Shown here piece by piece: positions 15,274 to 24,992 of a stretch of 64,000 bases of DNA. The first letter of the stretch is position 1. Every line of letters begins with the position of its first letter. The stretch covers positions 4,836,001 to 4,900,000 of the forward strand of contig NC_018581.1 of assembly GCF_000143885.2 (NCBI RefSeq), in the 5' to 3' direction. Both the position numbers and the translations under genes were made by a program. The notes under the pieces were generated by a model, which ran no database searches, had not been told where the DNA came from, and saw only the letters and a program-made list of their open reading frames with translations. The stretch comes from Gordonia sp. KTR9 (GTDB taxonomy: Bacteria; Actinomycetota; Actinomycetes; Mycobacteriales; Mycobacteriaceae).

Positions 15274-17490
15274 ATGGCGTCGTACTTGTTCGCACTCGGG
15301 AGGTTCTCCTTCCGGCACAAATGGGTGGTGATCGCGGCCTGGCTGGTCGCGCTGATCGCGGTCGCCGGCCTCGTCGGCACTCTGCAACCGAAGTTCGCGA
15401 AGGACTTCAGCCTCCCCGGCACCGACTCCGGCATCGCCACCGAACAGGTCCAGGACTACTTTCCGCAGGTGATGCAGCAGCAGGAGCGGGCTTCCACCAG
15501 CATCCTGGTCGCCGCCGAGGATGGCCTGCAGAATCACACCGCGCAACTGGAGGCGCTGGCCGAAGATCTCCGGACCCTGCCGGATGTCATCGATCCCCAG
15601 ACCGTCGCGAACCCGCTCGCCGTCGCGGCGGCCCAGCCGGCGCTCGCCCCGACGGTCGTCGGTGACAACGGCCGGGTCGGGCTGATCCAGGTCCGCCAGA
15701 ACATCGAGATGCTCGACCTCACCGTCGAGAACAAGGACGAGCTGGTCAAGATCCTCGAGGAGAACAGCCGAGACGGCCTGCAGGTGGAGGCCACCGGGTC
15801 CCTCATGCAGGTGATGGAACCGGGTGGAGCCGCCGAATTGATCGGCTTCGCAGTCGCTTTCGTCGTCATGATCGTGGCGTTCGGTGCGTTGATCGCGGCG
15901 TTCATCCCACTCGTGACCGCCATCGTCGGCGTCTCGATCACGATCATGCTGCTCAACCTGTCGGCCGAGGTCCTGTCGATCAACGAGTCGGCGACGGCCA
16001 TCGTCACGATGCTCGGCATCGCGGTGTCCATCGACTACGCCCTGTTCATCGTGTCGCGCTATCGAGCCGAACTCCGGCGAGGTGGTGCGCCCGAAGACGC
16101 GGCGGGCCGGGCCGTCGGCACCGCCGGGTCCGCGGTGGTGTTCGCCGGCCTGACGGTCATCATCGCTGTGGTCGCGCTCGTGGTCATCGGCATCCCGATC
16201 ATCACCCAGATGGGCGCCGGTGCCGGCGTCGCGGTCCTGATCGCCGTTCTCGCCGCCCTGACGCTGATCCCGGCCCTCCTCGGCGCCTTCGGACGGTTCG
16301 CCTTCGTGCCCAAGATCCCGTGGATCAAGCATGCCGAGGAGTCCGAATCCGACGACACCCTCGGGATCCGAGTCGGCCGCACAGTGGTGAAGTGGCCGAT
16401 CCCGTTCATCGTCCTGGGCCTTCTTGCGCTGACGGTGGCGGCGATCCCGGCCACCAAGATGGAGTTGGGCCTGTCGCTGACAAGCGAGGCCGAGGCGCCC
16501 GCGCAAGAACTGCTCAGCCGCGGATTCGGCGAGGGCATCAACGGCCCGCTGCTCGTCGTCGTGCACGACGACGACGGTCAGATCAAGGCCGCCGCCGACG
16601 AAACCGTCCGCCACATCGCCGGGCTCGGCGACGTCGCCAATGCCGCGGCGCTCACCTGGACGGGCAACGAGGGCGGGCAGAACGGCAACACCGCGCTCAT
16701 CATCGTGACGCCGGAGAGTTCACCGTCGTCGCAGGCGACCCACGAACTGATGGAGCAGATCCGCGCATTCGCGCCGACCGTCGAAGAGCGGGGCGCCGAA
16801 CTGCACGTCGGCGGCCAGACCGCGATCATGTCGGACCTGTCGCAGAAGCTCGACGACGCGCTCATCCCCTACCTGATCGTGGTCGTCGGTCTGGCGTTCC
16901 TGATCATGATCGGCGTGTTCCGCTCGCTGTGGGTTCCGCTCGTCGGCACCGTCGGCTTCATCTTCTCCGTGCTCGCGACCTTCGGCATCACCGTCGCGAT
17001 CTTCCAGGAGGGCTGGCTCGGACTGATCACCCAGACCCAGCCGATCATCTCGTTCCTGCCGATCTTCCTGATCGGCGTGGTGTTCGGGCTCGCGATGGAC
17101 TATCAGGTGTTCCTCGTGACGCGAATGCGCGAGGAGTACATCCACGGCATGTCGGCCAAAGAGGCGATCGTGGCCGGCTACCGGCACGGCGCGCGGGTCG
17201 TCACCTCGGCGGCGATCATCATGATCAGCGTCTTCGCCGCGTTCATGCTCTCCCCGGAGACGACCGCCAAGATGATGGGCTTCGCCCTGGCCGCGGCAGT
17301 CTTCTTCGACGCCTTCGTGATCCGCATGCTGGTGGTTCCCGCAGTGATCGCGCTGCTCGGCGACCGCGCCTGGGGGCTGCCGCGCTGGCTGGACCGCTTC
17401 GTGATCAACTTCGACATCGAGGGCGAAGCAGTCCGCCATCGCGGGCTCGAGGAACCGGACGACACCAGGACTCCGGTCCCGGCGAACTGA
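15274..17490 (+). CDS. MmpL-type RND transporter
   Basis: 738 residues. It has two halves, each with a TM helix, a periplasmic loop and a block of TM helices. Characteristic segments include GIAVSIDYALFIVSRYR in the first block and FGLAMDYQVFLVTRMREEY in the second, the latter with the Asp/Tyr pair used for proton relay in MmpL proteins. Such proteins export lipids, siderophores or drugs. The ATG at 15274 follows GGAGG at about 10 nt; the upstream 33-codon extension overlaps the operator region and is rejected. It forms a unit with the following TetR gene (37-bp gap). Confidence 0.92.
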   Translation: MASYLFALGRFSFRHKWVVIAAWLVALIAVAGLVGTLQPKFAKDFSLPGTDSGIATEQVQDYFPQVMQQQERASTSILVAAEDGLQNHTAQLEALAEDLRTLPDVIDPQTVANPLAVAAAQPALAPTVVGDNGRVGLIQVRQNIEMLDLTVENKDELVKILEENSRDGLQVEATGSLMQVMEPGGAAELIGFAVAFVVMIVAFGALIAAFIPLVTAIVGVSITIMLLNLSAEVLSINESATAIVTMLGIAVSIDYALFIVSRYRAELRRGGAPEDAAGRAVGTAGSAVVFAGLTVIIAVVALVVIGIPIITQMGAGAGVAVLIAVLAALTLIPALLGAFGRFAFVPKIPWIKHAEESESDDTLGIRVGRTVVKWPIPFIVLGLLALTVAAIPATKMELGLSLTSEAEAPAQELLSRGFGEGINGPLLVVVHDDDGQIKAAADETVRHIAGLGDVANAAALTWTGNEGGQNGNTALIIVTPESSPSSQATHELMEQIRAFAPTVEERGAELHVGGQTAIMSDLSQKLDDALIPYLIVVVGLAFLIMIGVFRSLWVPLVGTVGFIFSVLATFGITVAIFQEGWLGLITQTQPIISFLPIFLIGVVFGLAMDYQVFLVTRMREEYIHGMSAKEAIVAGYRHGARVVTSAAIIMISVFAAFMLSPETTAKMMGFALAAAVFFDAFVIRMLVVPAVIALLGDRAWGLPRWLDRFVINFDIEGEAVRHRGLEEPDDTRTPVPAN

Positions 17491-17527
17491 CCAGCTGGAC
17501 ATGCCTTTCGACAATGAGTGAGCACGC

Positions 17528-18172
17528 ATGGGCGATTGCCTGACGGTGCACGACACCTCCGACGCCCCGGGACCGACCCCGGGGCGTCGGATGGGCCTGC
17601 GCGAACAGAACAAACTACGCACCCGCAACGCGATCCGGCAGGCCGCGATCACATTGATCGCCGAACAGGGATACGCGAAGACCACCGTCGAGCAGATCGC
17701 CGAAGCCGCGGGCGTCTCGCACACGACCTTCTTCCGCTACTTCCCGTCGAAGGAACGCGTGGTCATCGGTGACGAGCACCTGCACGCCGAGGCGCGGGCG
17801 ATCGTCGAGTCGATGCCGCCCGGGCTCAACCACTTCGACCTCATCCGACGCCTGATGACCGAGCTGCACCGCCTGACGGTCGACGACCCGTGGGTGGGCA
17901 ATCCGCTACGCATGCAGCTCATCCGCAACGAACCGTTGCTGCAGAAGACTTTTCAGGTCGAGTCCGAGCGCATGATCTCGGACATGACCCAGCTCATCGC
18001 CGACTATCTGCGGATCGCGCCCGACGACTTCCGGCTCAAGGTCTTCCTCGACGCGGTCGCCGGGGTCACCTTCCACCTGGCCACCGAGATCGACGAGAAC
18101 CGGGAGATGCCGCCGCTCGAGACGACACTGCGCGCCATCGACCTGCTCGAGCAGGGATTGCCGCTCGGGTGA
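17528..18172 (+). CDS. TetR-family regulator of the MmpL exporter
   Basis: 214 residues. The HTH is TTVEQIAEAAGVSHTTFFRYFPSKE (about residues 53-77), and the C-terminal domain is of the acyl-CoA/lipid-regulator-like type. It lies 37 bp after the exporter on the same strand and is probably cotranscribed. Its target is likely the inverted repeat upstream of the exporter, but the ligand is unknown. Confidence 0.9.
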   Translation: MGDCLTVHDTSDAPGPTPGRRMGLREQNKLRTRNAIRQAAITLIAEQGYAKTTVEQIAEAAGVSHTTFFRYFPSKERVVIGDEHLHAEARAIVESMPPGLNHFDLIRRLMTELHRLTVDDPWVGNPLRMQLIRNEPLLQKTFQVESERMISDMTQLIADYLRIAPDDFRLKVFLDAVAGVTFHLATEIDENREMPPLETTLRAIDLLEQGLPLG

Positions 18173-18239
18173 GTCGGCCGGCTGGACACGATGCACGCGC
18201 CCGTTCGCCCCGCGAACATTCCCCTCTAGGATCGAGGGC

Positions 18240-19571
18240 GTGATCTCGGACAGCGCCGCCCGACCGCGAACGACGACCGGCCTTCGACTCGGCTCCTCGC
18301 TGCGCTCGTCGCCGGCTCAGGCAGCAGGGGGTTCAGTCTCCTCGCTGCGCTCGTCGCCGGCTCAGGCAGCAGGGGGTTCGGTCCGCTGGTCACGGTTTGC
18401 CGCATCCTTGGTCGGTACCGCGGCAGCCATCGCCGCGACCCTCTCGCTCGCGGCACCGGCCCAGGCCGCGCCGGCCAAGCCCGCGCCGTCGCCGTTCCCC
18501 GTCACCGACCTGGCGCGGCTCTACGCCTCGGACGTCTCTTCCTATCCCGGCGGCGTCTACCTGCCGCCCGTCGAGACCTTCACCGCGCTGCGCCGGGATC
18601 ACCCGGAGGTCATGGCCCGCAACCTCGAGACCGCGGTCGCGATCAACCAGTCCGCGGCCGACGACCCGGCGTTGCAGCGTCGAGCGCTCGCCGACGCACA
18701 CGACGATCCGCTGCAGACGATGTCCGACGCCTTCGGCGCACGACTCGGACGCCATTTCTCCGATGCCCTCGCCGCCGGCCGGCTGCCGAAGACGACCGCC
18801 CTCTTCAGCGACTACCTCGCCCGCGCGGGCGGGTTGGCGAACGCGACACTGGTCGAGAAGTACGCCTTCGGCTACCAGCGACCGTTCATCGTGGCACCCC
18901 AGCGGATCCGCAAGTACATGCGCCCCGGCGCCAGCGAGTACGACGCCCTCGGCAGCAACCCGTCGTTCCCATCCGGTCACAGCAGCCTGTTCTTCTGGCG
19001 GGGCACGCTGTTCGCGTCGATGCTGCCCGAGCTCGCGCCGCAGTTCCTCGCCCGCGCCTCCGAGGGCGGGTATCACCGCATCGTGCTGGGCGTGCACTAC
19101 CCGCTCGACGTGATCGGCGGGGCGATGGTCGGGCAGGCCGCCGCCGCCGATCGCTGGAACGACCCCGAATTCCGCCGGCTCCTCACCGCCTCCGCCGCAG
19201 AGATCCGCAAGGAACTCGAATGGCGTTGCGGTGCAGCCCTGTCGGTGTGCATCGCGCGCGACACGCCCTATGTCACCGACGCCGAGGCCCGCACGATCTA
19301 CGCGCCGCGGATGACCTACGGCTTCGGTCGCGTCGCCTCGTCGACGCATCCGATGGCGGTACCGCCCCAGGCCGTCGACCTGATCGCCTCGGCGTACCCG
19401 CGACTCACCGACGAGCAGCGACGCCAGGTCCTGGCACAGACGGCGGCACCCGCCGGGTACCCGCTCGACGACCAGCGCCCCGGCCGCACCTCTTGGCAGC
19501 GCCTCGACCTCGTGCGGGCTTACACCGCCGATGTCACCGTCGGCGCCGACGGCCGGGTGACCGTTCGCTGA
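18240..19571 (+). CDS. Secreted PAP2 phosphatase (class A acid phosphatase type)
   Basis: 443 residues from GTG at 18240, supported by a TAGGAT box 7 nt upstream. A long Ser/Arg-rich n-region of about 55 residues, built partly of a duplicated 15-residue unit, precedes the hydrophobic core (FAASLVGTAAAIAATLSLAA) and an AQA-AP cleavage site. All three PAP2 signatures are present: KYAFGYQRP, PSGH and R-IVLGV-H-YPL-D, giving the catalytic His and Arg residues. It likely removes phosphate from extracytoplasmic lipids or small phosphomonoesters. Confidence 0.88.
   Translation: MISDSAARPRTTTGLRLGSSLRSSPAQAAGGSVSSLRSSPAQAAGGSVRWSRFAASLVGTAAAIAATLSLAAPAQAAPAKPAPSPFPVTDLARLYASDVSSYPGGVYLPPVETFTALRRDHPEVMARNLETAVAINQSAADDPALQRRALADAHDDPLQTMSDAFGARLGRHFSDALAAGRLPKTTALFSDYLARAGGLANATLVEKYAFGYQRPFIVAPQRIRKYMRPGASEYDALGSNPSFPSGHSSLFFWRGTLFASMLPELAPQFLARASEGGYHRIVLGVHYPLDVIGGAMVGQAAAADRWNDPEFRRLLTASAAEIRKELEWRCGAALSVCIARDTPYVTDAEARTIYAPRMTYGFGRVASSTHPMAVPPQAVDLIASAYPRLTDEQRRQVLAQTAAPAGYPLDDQRPGRTSWQRLDLVRAYTADVTVGADGRVTVR
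18293..18382 (+). repeat. 45-bp tandem duplication in the PAP2 signal region
   Basis: Two copies (18293-18337 and 18338-18382) are 44/45 identical and in frame, each encoding SSLRSSPAQAAGGSV. The only difference is A/G at the third-last base. It lengthens the n-region of the signal peptide. Confidence 0.9.
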
Positions 19572-19610
19572 GGACCGCCCCGACCTCACGATGACTTAAT
19601 CGTTTGTCCC

Positions 19611-19644
19611 ACTGCCGGTTGCGAACTCGTTCGCAACCGGCAGT
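19611..19644. terminator. Hairpin terminator after the PAP2 gene
   Basis: A perfect 15-bp stem, ACTGCCGGTTGCGAA and its complement around loop CTCG, lies 40 bp after the PAP2 stop. No U-tract follows, which is common in high-GC actinobacteria. It separates the phosphatase from the transport operon. The whole gene-free stretch 19572-19912 (341 bp) holds this hairpin, the promoter at 19690-19719 and a 5' untranslated region of about 187 nt. Confidence 0.8.
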
Positions 19645-19689
19645 TCCGTATCGATCTGGTGCAGTGTGTGTCCAGTTTGTCGCAACAGC

Positions 19690-19719
19690 TTGACACCAGC
19701 GTAAGGATGTGGCTACTTT
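19690..19719 (+). promoter_or_regulatory. Sigma-70-type promoter of the ABC uptake operon
   Basis: TTGACA (19690-19695), an 18-bp spacer and TACTTT (19714-19719). Transcription would begin near 19726, leaving a leader of about 187 nt before the lipoprotein start at 19913. Confidence 0.65.
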
Positions 19720-19912
19720 TCGAGTGGCCCACATCACATCCGACGTGGACTCACCGCCGTGACCTGGGCGGACGGTGCCGGAATCACAGACCCAGACACA
19801 GCGCTGGGTCGATGAACTCATTCCTTCTCAGCCCCGCCGGGGCGATGTCGCCATGCCCTCTCGCAGGGCGGTGTCGTCGTGCCCGGAGTTCATCGGGAAA
19901 GGCAGTCGAAAC

Positions 19913-21187
19913 ATGCGTTGGTCGAATTCACGCAGGAGAGCCGGACGGTTGGCGGCGGTCGCCGTCGCCGCGGCCTGCATCTTCTCGGTCGTGTCGTGTA
20001 GCAGCGACGACGGCGGATCGTCGGACGGCTCAGCCGCGGATGCCAGTGGCACCAAGGCCTCGGGCGAGGCGATCAAGGTGGGGTTGTTCAACCCCAGCAA
20101 GGGACCCGCGACCCAAGGCGGCGTCACCACCGGCAAGGAAGCCGCCCTGGACTACATCAACAACCAGATCGGCGGCATCGGTGGCCGTCCCGTCGAGATC
20201 GTCGACTGCGGAATCGACCAGACCGCACCGGAATCGACGGTGTCCTGCGCGAATCAGTTCGTCGAGGCCGGCGTGGTCGCCGCTATCGACGGTTACAACG
20301 CCGAGTCCGCTTCCGCGGTACCGATTCTCACCTCGGCCGGCATCCCGCTGGTCGGCCAGATCCCGTTCAACACCTCCACCGGCGCCTCGGCCGAGAACCG
20401 CGTCTACTTCGGCCCGCCGCCCGCCGCGTTCCTCGTCGGCTTCATGCAGCAGCTCAAGGCGTCGAACAAGACGTCGCTGACCCTGGCGAATGCCGATCTG
20501 CCGCAGGCACATCAGGTGTTCGACGGGCTGATGAAGCCGCTCGGCGCGCAACTCGGCATCGACGTCAAGTCGGTCTACTACCCGCCGACCGGCCCGAACT
20601 TCACCTCGCTCGCCACGACGCTGGCCGAGGGCAACCCCGCGGCCGCCGGCCTGATGACGGCACCGAACGACAACGTGTGCACCAAGCTCGCCCAGTCACT
20701 GCGCTCGGTGAACTACGAGGGCACCATGTTCATGGCGGCCTGCACCGAGTTCATCGACACCCTGGGCCCGCAAGCCGTTGGTGCGCAGACCTATTCACCG
20801 ATCTGGCAGCCCCCGGCCAAGGACTCCGCTCCGGAGCCGGCCAAGGCGAATCTCGGAATCGCCCAGACGTTCATCGACGAGCAGGGTGGCACCGCGGGCT
20901 TCTACGCCTACGGCACGTTCGCGACCCTCGCGGACTTCGCGATCACGCTGAACAACGCCAAGGTGACCGACTACACCGGACCCAACGTGCTCGGCGCACT
21001 GAAGGCAGTCACGGACTACCAGTCCTTCATCGGCCCGAAGCTCAACTGCGGTAAGCCGACCACGCCGAACTGCACCACCGAGATGCTGCTCTTCGACGTC
21101 GTCGCCGACAAGAAGACCGAACCCGCCACCGGCGGCTTCATCACCCCGCTCCCGGCTGCGCTGCAGCGCATCCCGGGCGCCTACTGA
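19913..21187 (+). CDS. ABC substrate-binding lipoprotein, branched-chain type
   Basis: 424 residues. A lipoprotein signal with lipobox VVSC (Cys29) is followed by a Ser/Gly/Asp linker and a periplasmic-binding-protein type I fold: IKVGLFNPSKGPATQGGVTTG and YINNQIGGIGGRPVEIVDCG. The start MRWSNSRRR is preceded by GGGAAAGG. It delivers substrate to the permease/ATPases that follow in the same operon. Proteins of this class bind Leu/Ile/Val, other amino acids, urea or aromatic acids; the ligand here is unknown. Confidence 0.9.
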   Translation: MRWSNSRRRAGRLAAVAVAAACIFSVVSCSSDDGGSSDGSAADASGTKASGEAIKVGLFNPSKGPATQGGVTTGKEAALDYINNQIGGIGGRPVEIVDCGIDQTAPESTVSCANQFVEAGVVAAIDGYNAESASAVPILTSAGIPLVGQIPFNTSTGASAENRVYFGPPPAAFLVGFMQQLKASNKTSLTLANADLPQAHQVFDGLMKPLGAQLGIDVKSVYYPPTGPNFTSLATTLAEGNPAAAGLMTAPNDNVCTKLAQSLRSVNYEGTMFMAACTEFIDTLGPQAVGAQTYSPIWQPPAKDSAPEPAKANLGIAQTFIDEQGGTAGFYAYGTFATLADFAITLNNAKVTDYTGPNVLGALKAVTDYQSFIGPKLNCGKPTTPNCTTEMLLFDVVADKKTEPATGGFITPLPAALQRIPGAY

Positions 21188-21313
21188 GACAGGTCTTGAT
21201 GTGGCGGGGTGGACACCCACCCCGCCACATCCGACCCTGCGTCGCGACCCCGACCCTTCTTTCAACCCCCACGCGCGTGAGATCCCTACGCGCCGAACGA
21301 ATGAGTACACCAC

Positions 21314-23317
21314 ATGGGCCAGTTCCTCCAGTTCGTCTTCCTCGGACTATCCGCCGGTGCCATCTACTCGGTGCTCGCGTCGTCGCTCGTGGGCATCTAC
21401 GCCGCCACCGGCATCATCAACTTCGCGCAGGGTGCCATCGGCCTGTACTCGGTGTATCTCGTTGCCGCACTGCGCACCGACGGCAGTCTCGTCCTGCCGA
21501 TCGGCACCCTGAGTCTCGGCAGTGAATCCGACCCCACGTCGATGGAACTGGCGGTCGTCCTGGGTGTGCTCAGCGCGGTGGTCTGGGCCCTGCTCGCGCA
21601 TGTGCTCGTCTTCCGTCCGCTGCGTTCGGCCCCGGTGCTCGCGCAGGTGGTCGCCTCGGTGGGTCTCATGCTGTTCATCCAGGCACTGGTGCACTTGCGC
21701 TTCGAGACCGAGAACCTGTTCGCCGAGGCGATCCTGCCGGAGAGCACGGTCGACATCGCCGGTGCGATCGTCAACGTCTCGGATCTGATCCTGGCCGGTG
21801 TCGCCATCGCCGTCTCGCTGGTGCTCTGGGCCTACTTCCGCCTCACCACCCTGGGTGTCGCGACCCGCGCCGGCTCCGAAGACGAACTGGCCGCGCGACT
21901 GTCCGGCTACTCCCCCGACCGCCTCGCCGGGATCGTCTGGGCGCTGACCGGAGCGGCAACCGGACTCATCGTCGTGCTCGCGTCGTACACCATCGGACTC
22001 ACCGAGACCAGTTACACCTTCTTCGTCATCCCGGCGCTGGCCGTCGCGCTCGTCGGCCGGCTCACCTCTTTCGGGATCGCTTGCGCCGCAGGGCTTGTCC
22101 TCGGCGCGTTCCAGTCGGTCATCACGTGGCTCACCACCAAGGACTGGTGGCCCGAATGGGCGCAGGCCGGCCTCGGCGACGCCGTCCCGTTCATCATCGT
22201 CGTCATCGCCCTCTTCCTGCTGGGCGGTCGCATCCCGTCCCGCGGTTCACTCGGCGAGGTGCGGATGCCCGCGGTGCGGATCCCGCGCATCCGGGTGATC
22301 CCGGCGACCGTGTGCATCGCCGTCGTCGTCGCGGCCATCCTGCTCACCTCGGGCAGCTGGCGATTCGGCGTCGTGACCTCGGTGATCCTCAGTCTCATCG
22401 CCCTGTCCCTCGTGCTCCTCACCGGTTACCTCGGCCAGATCTCACTGGCCAGCATGGCCTTTGCCGGTGCGGCCGGCTTCGCACTGTCGAAGCTGACGAC
22501 CAACTGGGACGTACCCTTCCCGTTCAGCATGATCTTCGCGGCCCTGATCGCGACCGGTCTCGGTGTCCTGGTGGGCGTACCCGCACTCCGGATCCGGGGT
22601 GCACAGCTCGCCGTCGTGACCCTGGCCGCGGCGCTGGCGATCCAGAGCTTCATCTTCAACAATCCGGCGATCACGTCCTTCGAGGGCAACCTCATCGAGG
22701 ACCCGACGATCTTCGGCCTCGACCTCGGCGTGCGTGACGGCACCAACCTGGTCACGATCCGCTTCTCGCTGATGGTCCTGATCGTCGTCGCCATCGCGAC
22801 CCTGGTGGTGCTGCGCTTCATGGGCGGCTCGACCGGACGGGCCTTCCTGGCCGTGCGGTCCAACGAGCGCGCGGCGTCGTCGGTCGGGATCAACGTGGCC
22901 GCAACGAAGTTGCTCGGTTTCGCGCTGTCGGCCTTCCTGGCCGGCATCGGCGGCTGCCTCATCGGGTACAGCCGCGGCCAGCTGTCCGCCGGCTCGTTCA
23001 CGGTCATGATCGGGCTGACGCTGCTCGCGATGACCTACGTCGGTGGTATCACGTCGTTCGCCGGCGCGGTCCTCGCCGGCATCATCGGACCGCTGGGCGT
23101 GGGTTATGTGTTCCTCAACCAAACCCTCGATCTCGGTGAGTACTACGAACTCTTCGCCGCCGGCAGCCTGCTGCTGATGGCGGTGCTGAACCCGGTCGGG
23201 GTCGCGGGCGCGGTGTCGGAGTTCGGCGACCGGATACGCGCCCAGAGACACCGGCCACCACCCCATCCGGAAGCGCCGGGCGCGGCCCAGAACGCACAGG
23301 AGGGTGCACATGTCTGA
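21314..23317 (+). CDS. Fused LivH-LivM permease
   Basis: 667 residues combining both permease subunits. Residues 1 to about 305 are LivH-like (GQFLQFVFLGLSAGAIYSVL and GIINFAQGAIG); residues about 320-640 are LivM-like (LTGYLGQISLASMAFAGAA, NERAASSVGINVAATK). In most bacteria these are separate genes. The C-terminus overlaps the next gene by 8 nt. Together with the lipoprotein and two ATPases it forms a complete importer in which one chain supplies both membrane halves. Confidence 0.92.
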   Translation: MGQFLQFVFLGLSAGAIYSVLASSLVGIYAATGIINFAQGAIGLYSVYLVAALRTDGSLVLPIGTLSLGSESDPTSMELAVVLGVLSAVVWALLAHVLVFRPLRSAPVLAQVVASVGLMLFIQALVHLRFETENLFAEAILPESTVDIAGAIVNVSDLILAGVAIAVSLVLWAYFRLTTLGVATRAGSEDELAARLSGYSPDRLAGIVWALTGAATGLIVVLASYTIGLTETSYTFFVIPALAVALVGRLTSFGIACAAGLVLGAFQSVITWLTTKDWWPEWAQAGLGDAVPFIIVVIALFLLGGRIPSRGSLGEVRMPAVRIPRIRVIPATVCIAVVVAAILLTSGSWRFGVVTSVILSLIALSLVLLTGYLGQISLASMAFAGAAGFALSKLTTNWDVPFPFSMIFAALIATGLGVLVGVPALRIRGAQLAVVTLAAALAIQSFIFNNPAITSFEGNLIEDPTIFGLDLGVRDGTNLVTIRFSLMVLIVVAIATLVVLRFMGGSTGRAFLAVRSNERAASSVGINVAATKLLGFALSAFLAGIGGCLIGYSRGQLSAGSFTVMIGLTLLAMTYVGGITSFAGAVLAGIIGPLGVGYVFLNQTLDLGEYYELFAAGSLLLMAVLNPVGVAGAVSEFGDRIRAQRHRPPPHPEAPGAAQNAQEGAHV

Positions 23318-24206
23318 GTCGACAGCCGAACCGCCCACCACGCCGACGACGCTCCTCGAGACCGGCGGACTGTCGGTCCGGTACGGCGGCGTCAGCGCCA
23401 ACACCGACATCGACATCACGGTCTCGGCAGGCCAGATCGTCGGGCTGATCGGCCCCAACGGTGCGGGCAAGACCACGTTCGTCGACGCCGTCACCGGGTT
23501 CACGAAAGCCACCGGCACGGTGTCGCTGCGCGGGGAGCGACTCGACAAGGCGAGCTCACATCGCCGCCGCCGGGCGGGCATGGCCCGCACGTGGCAGGCG
23601 GGCGAACTGTTCACCGACCTGACCGTCGCCCAGAACCTCGCGGTGGCAGTGCAACCCGTCGGTCTGCGGGCCATGTTCGCCGACGTCGTCAACGGTTCCC
23701 GTCCGCCCGCCGACGTCATCTCGTCGGCGCTCGAACTCGTCGGCCTCGCCGGTGCCGCCGATCAGCTCCCCGGCGAGTTGGCCCTCGGACAGCAGAAGCT
23801 CGTGGGTGTAGCGCGCGCGCTGGTCGGTGGGACGCAACTCGTCCTGCTCGACGAACCGGCCGCCGGACTCGACACCCATGAGAGCCGCGAGTTCGGTACC
23901 GAACTGCGCCGGATCGCGGCGACCGGAATCGGCATCCTGCTGATCGACCACGACATGTCCCTGGTGCTCGACGTGTGCGATCGCCTGTACGTGCTCGACT
24001 TCGGTCGCGTGATCGCCAGCGGACCACCAGCCGCCATCCAGGACGACCCCGCGGTGATCTCGGCCTACCTCGGCAGTCCCGAGGTGGATCCGGAAGCCGT
24101 CGTCGAGGCACCTGTTCCGGCGGCCGGCCCGTCCGATGGCGACATCGGCACCGAACGACCGTCAGACAACGGCCCGACCGGGCACGCCCCGAAGGAGACG
24201 AGATGA
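23310..24206 (+). CDS. ABC transporter ATPase, LivG type
   Basis: 298 residues. Walker A GPNGAGKTT, a degenerate signature LALGQQKLVGVARAL, Walker B QLVLLDEPAAGLD and the switch His in LLIDHDMS are present. The C-terminal extension of about 45 residues is acidic and disordered. The ATG at 23310 overlaps the permease end by 8 nt and has AGGAGG 7 nt upstream. It energises the importer with the second ATPase. Confidence 0.92.
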   Translation: MSESTAEPPTTPTTLLETGGLSVRYGGVSANTDIDITVSAGQIVGLIGPNGAGKTTFVDAVTGFTKATGTVSLRGERLDKASSHRRRRAGMARTWQAGELFTDLTVAQNLAVAVQPVGLRAMFADVVNGSRPPADVISSALELVGLAGAADQLPGELALGQQKLVGVARALVGGTQLVLLDEPAAGLDTHESREFGTELRRIAATGIGILLIDHDMSLVLDVCDRLYVLDFGRVIASGPPAAIQDDPAVISAYLGSPEVDPEAVVEAPVPAAGPSDGDIGTERPSDNGPTGHAPKETR

Positions 24207-24940
24207 GCACGACGGACCCGACGGCACCGGTGCTGGAGATCGACCAGATCACCGTCGGTTACGGCGGGGTGCCGGCGGTGCGCGGCCTCAGCGCGTCCGT
24301 ACGCCCCGGCGAGATCCTGGCCCTGCTCGGCCCGAACGGGGCAGGAAAGACGACGAGCCTGCTCGCCGCGGTCGGCGCCCTCGGCGTGATGTCGGGCACG
24401 GTGACCGCCCTGGGGGTCCCGATCGACCGCCGGGTCGAACGAAACGCGCGCCGGGGCGCCACCCTGGTGCCCGACACGCGAGGCGTGTTCCACCGCCTGT
24501 CGGTGTCGGACAACCTCCGCCTCGCAAAGCGTCGCAACGGACCCGACCTCGACACCGTCTATCAGTACTTCCCCAAGCTCAAGACGATGCGGGGGCGGCG
24601 CTGCGGCAACCTGTCCGGCGGCGAACAGCAGATGCTGGCGCTCGCGAAGGCGCTGCTCGCGAACCCGAAGGTCCTGCTCATCGACGAGCTGAGCCTCGGC
24701 CTCTCCCCGGTCGCGGTGCAGGACCTGCTGCCCCGCTTGCGGTCGATCGCCGACGAACACCAGATGGCGGTCGTCCTCGTCGAACAGCACATCGATCTGG
24801 CCCTCGGCATCGCCGACGCCGCGATCGTGCTCCATCATGGTCGTGTCGCACTCTCGGCACCCGCGAGCGAACTCCGCAGTCGCCGAGACATGGTCGAGGC
24901 GGCCTACTTCGGCCGCACCGTCGGGGATCTCGCCTCGTAG
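24203..24940 (+). CDS. ABC transporter ATPase, LivF type
   Basis: 245 residues, starting with an ATGA overlap with the upstream ATPase. Motifs are GPNGAGKTTSL, LSGGEQQMLALAKAL, VLLIDELSLGLSP and VVLVEQHIDLAL. It is the second nucleotide-binding subunit of the importer; length and motif set are normal for LivF. Confidence 0.93.
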   Translation: MSTTDPTAPVLEIDQITVGYGGVPAVRGLSASVRPGEILALLGPNGAGKTTSLLAAVGALGVMSGTVTALGVPIDRRVERNARRGATLVPDTRGVFHRLSVSDNLRLAKRRNGPDLDTVYQYFPKLKTMRGRRCGNLSGGEQQMLALAKALLANPKVLLIDELSLGLSPVAVQDLLPRLRSIADEHQMAVVLVEQHIDLALGIADAAIVLHHGRVALSAPASELRSRRDMVEAAYFGRTVGDLAS

Positions 24941-24992
24941 GCCGCGACGGTCAGCAGGCGCACGGACGAGACGAACGGGGACCGGGAGCGAC

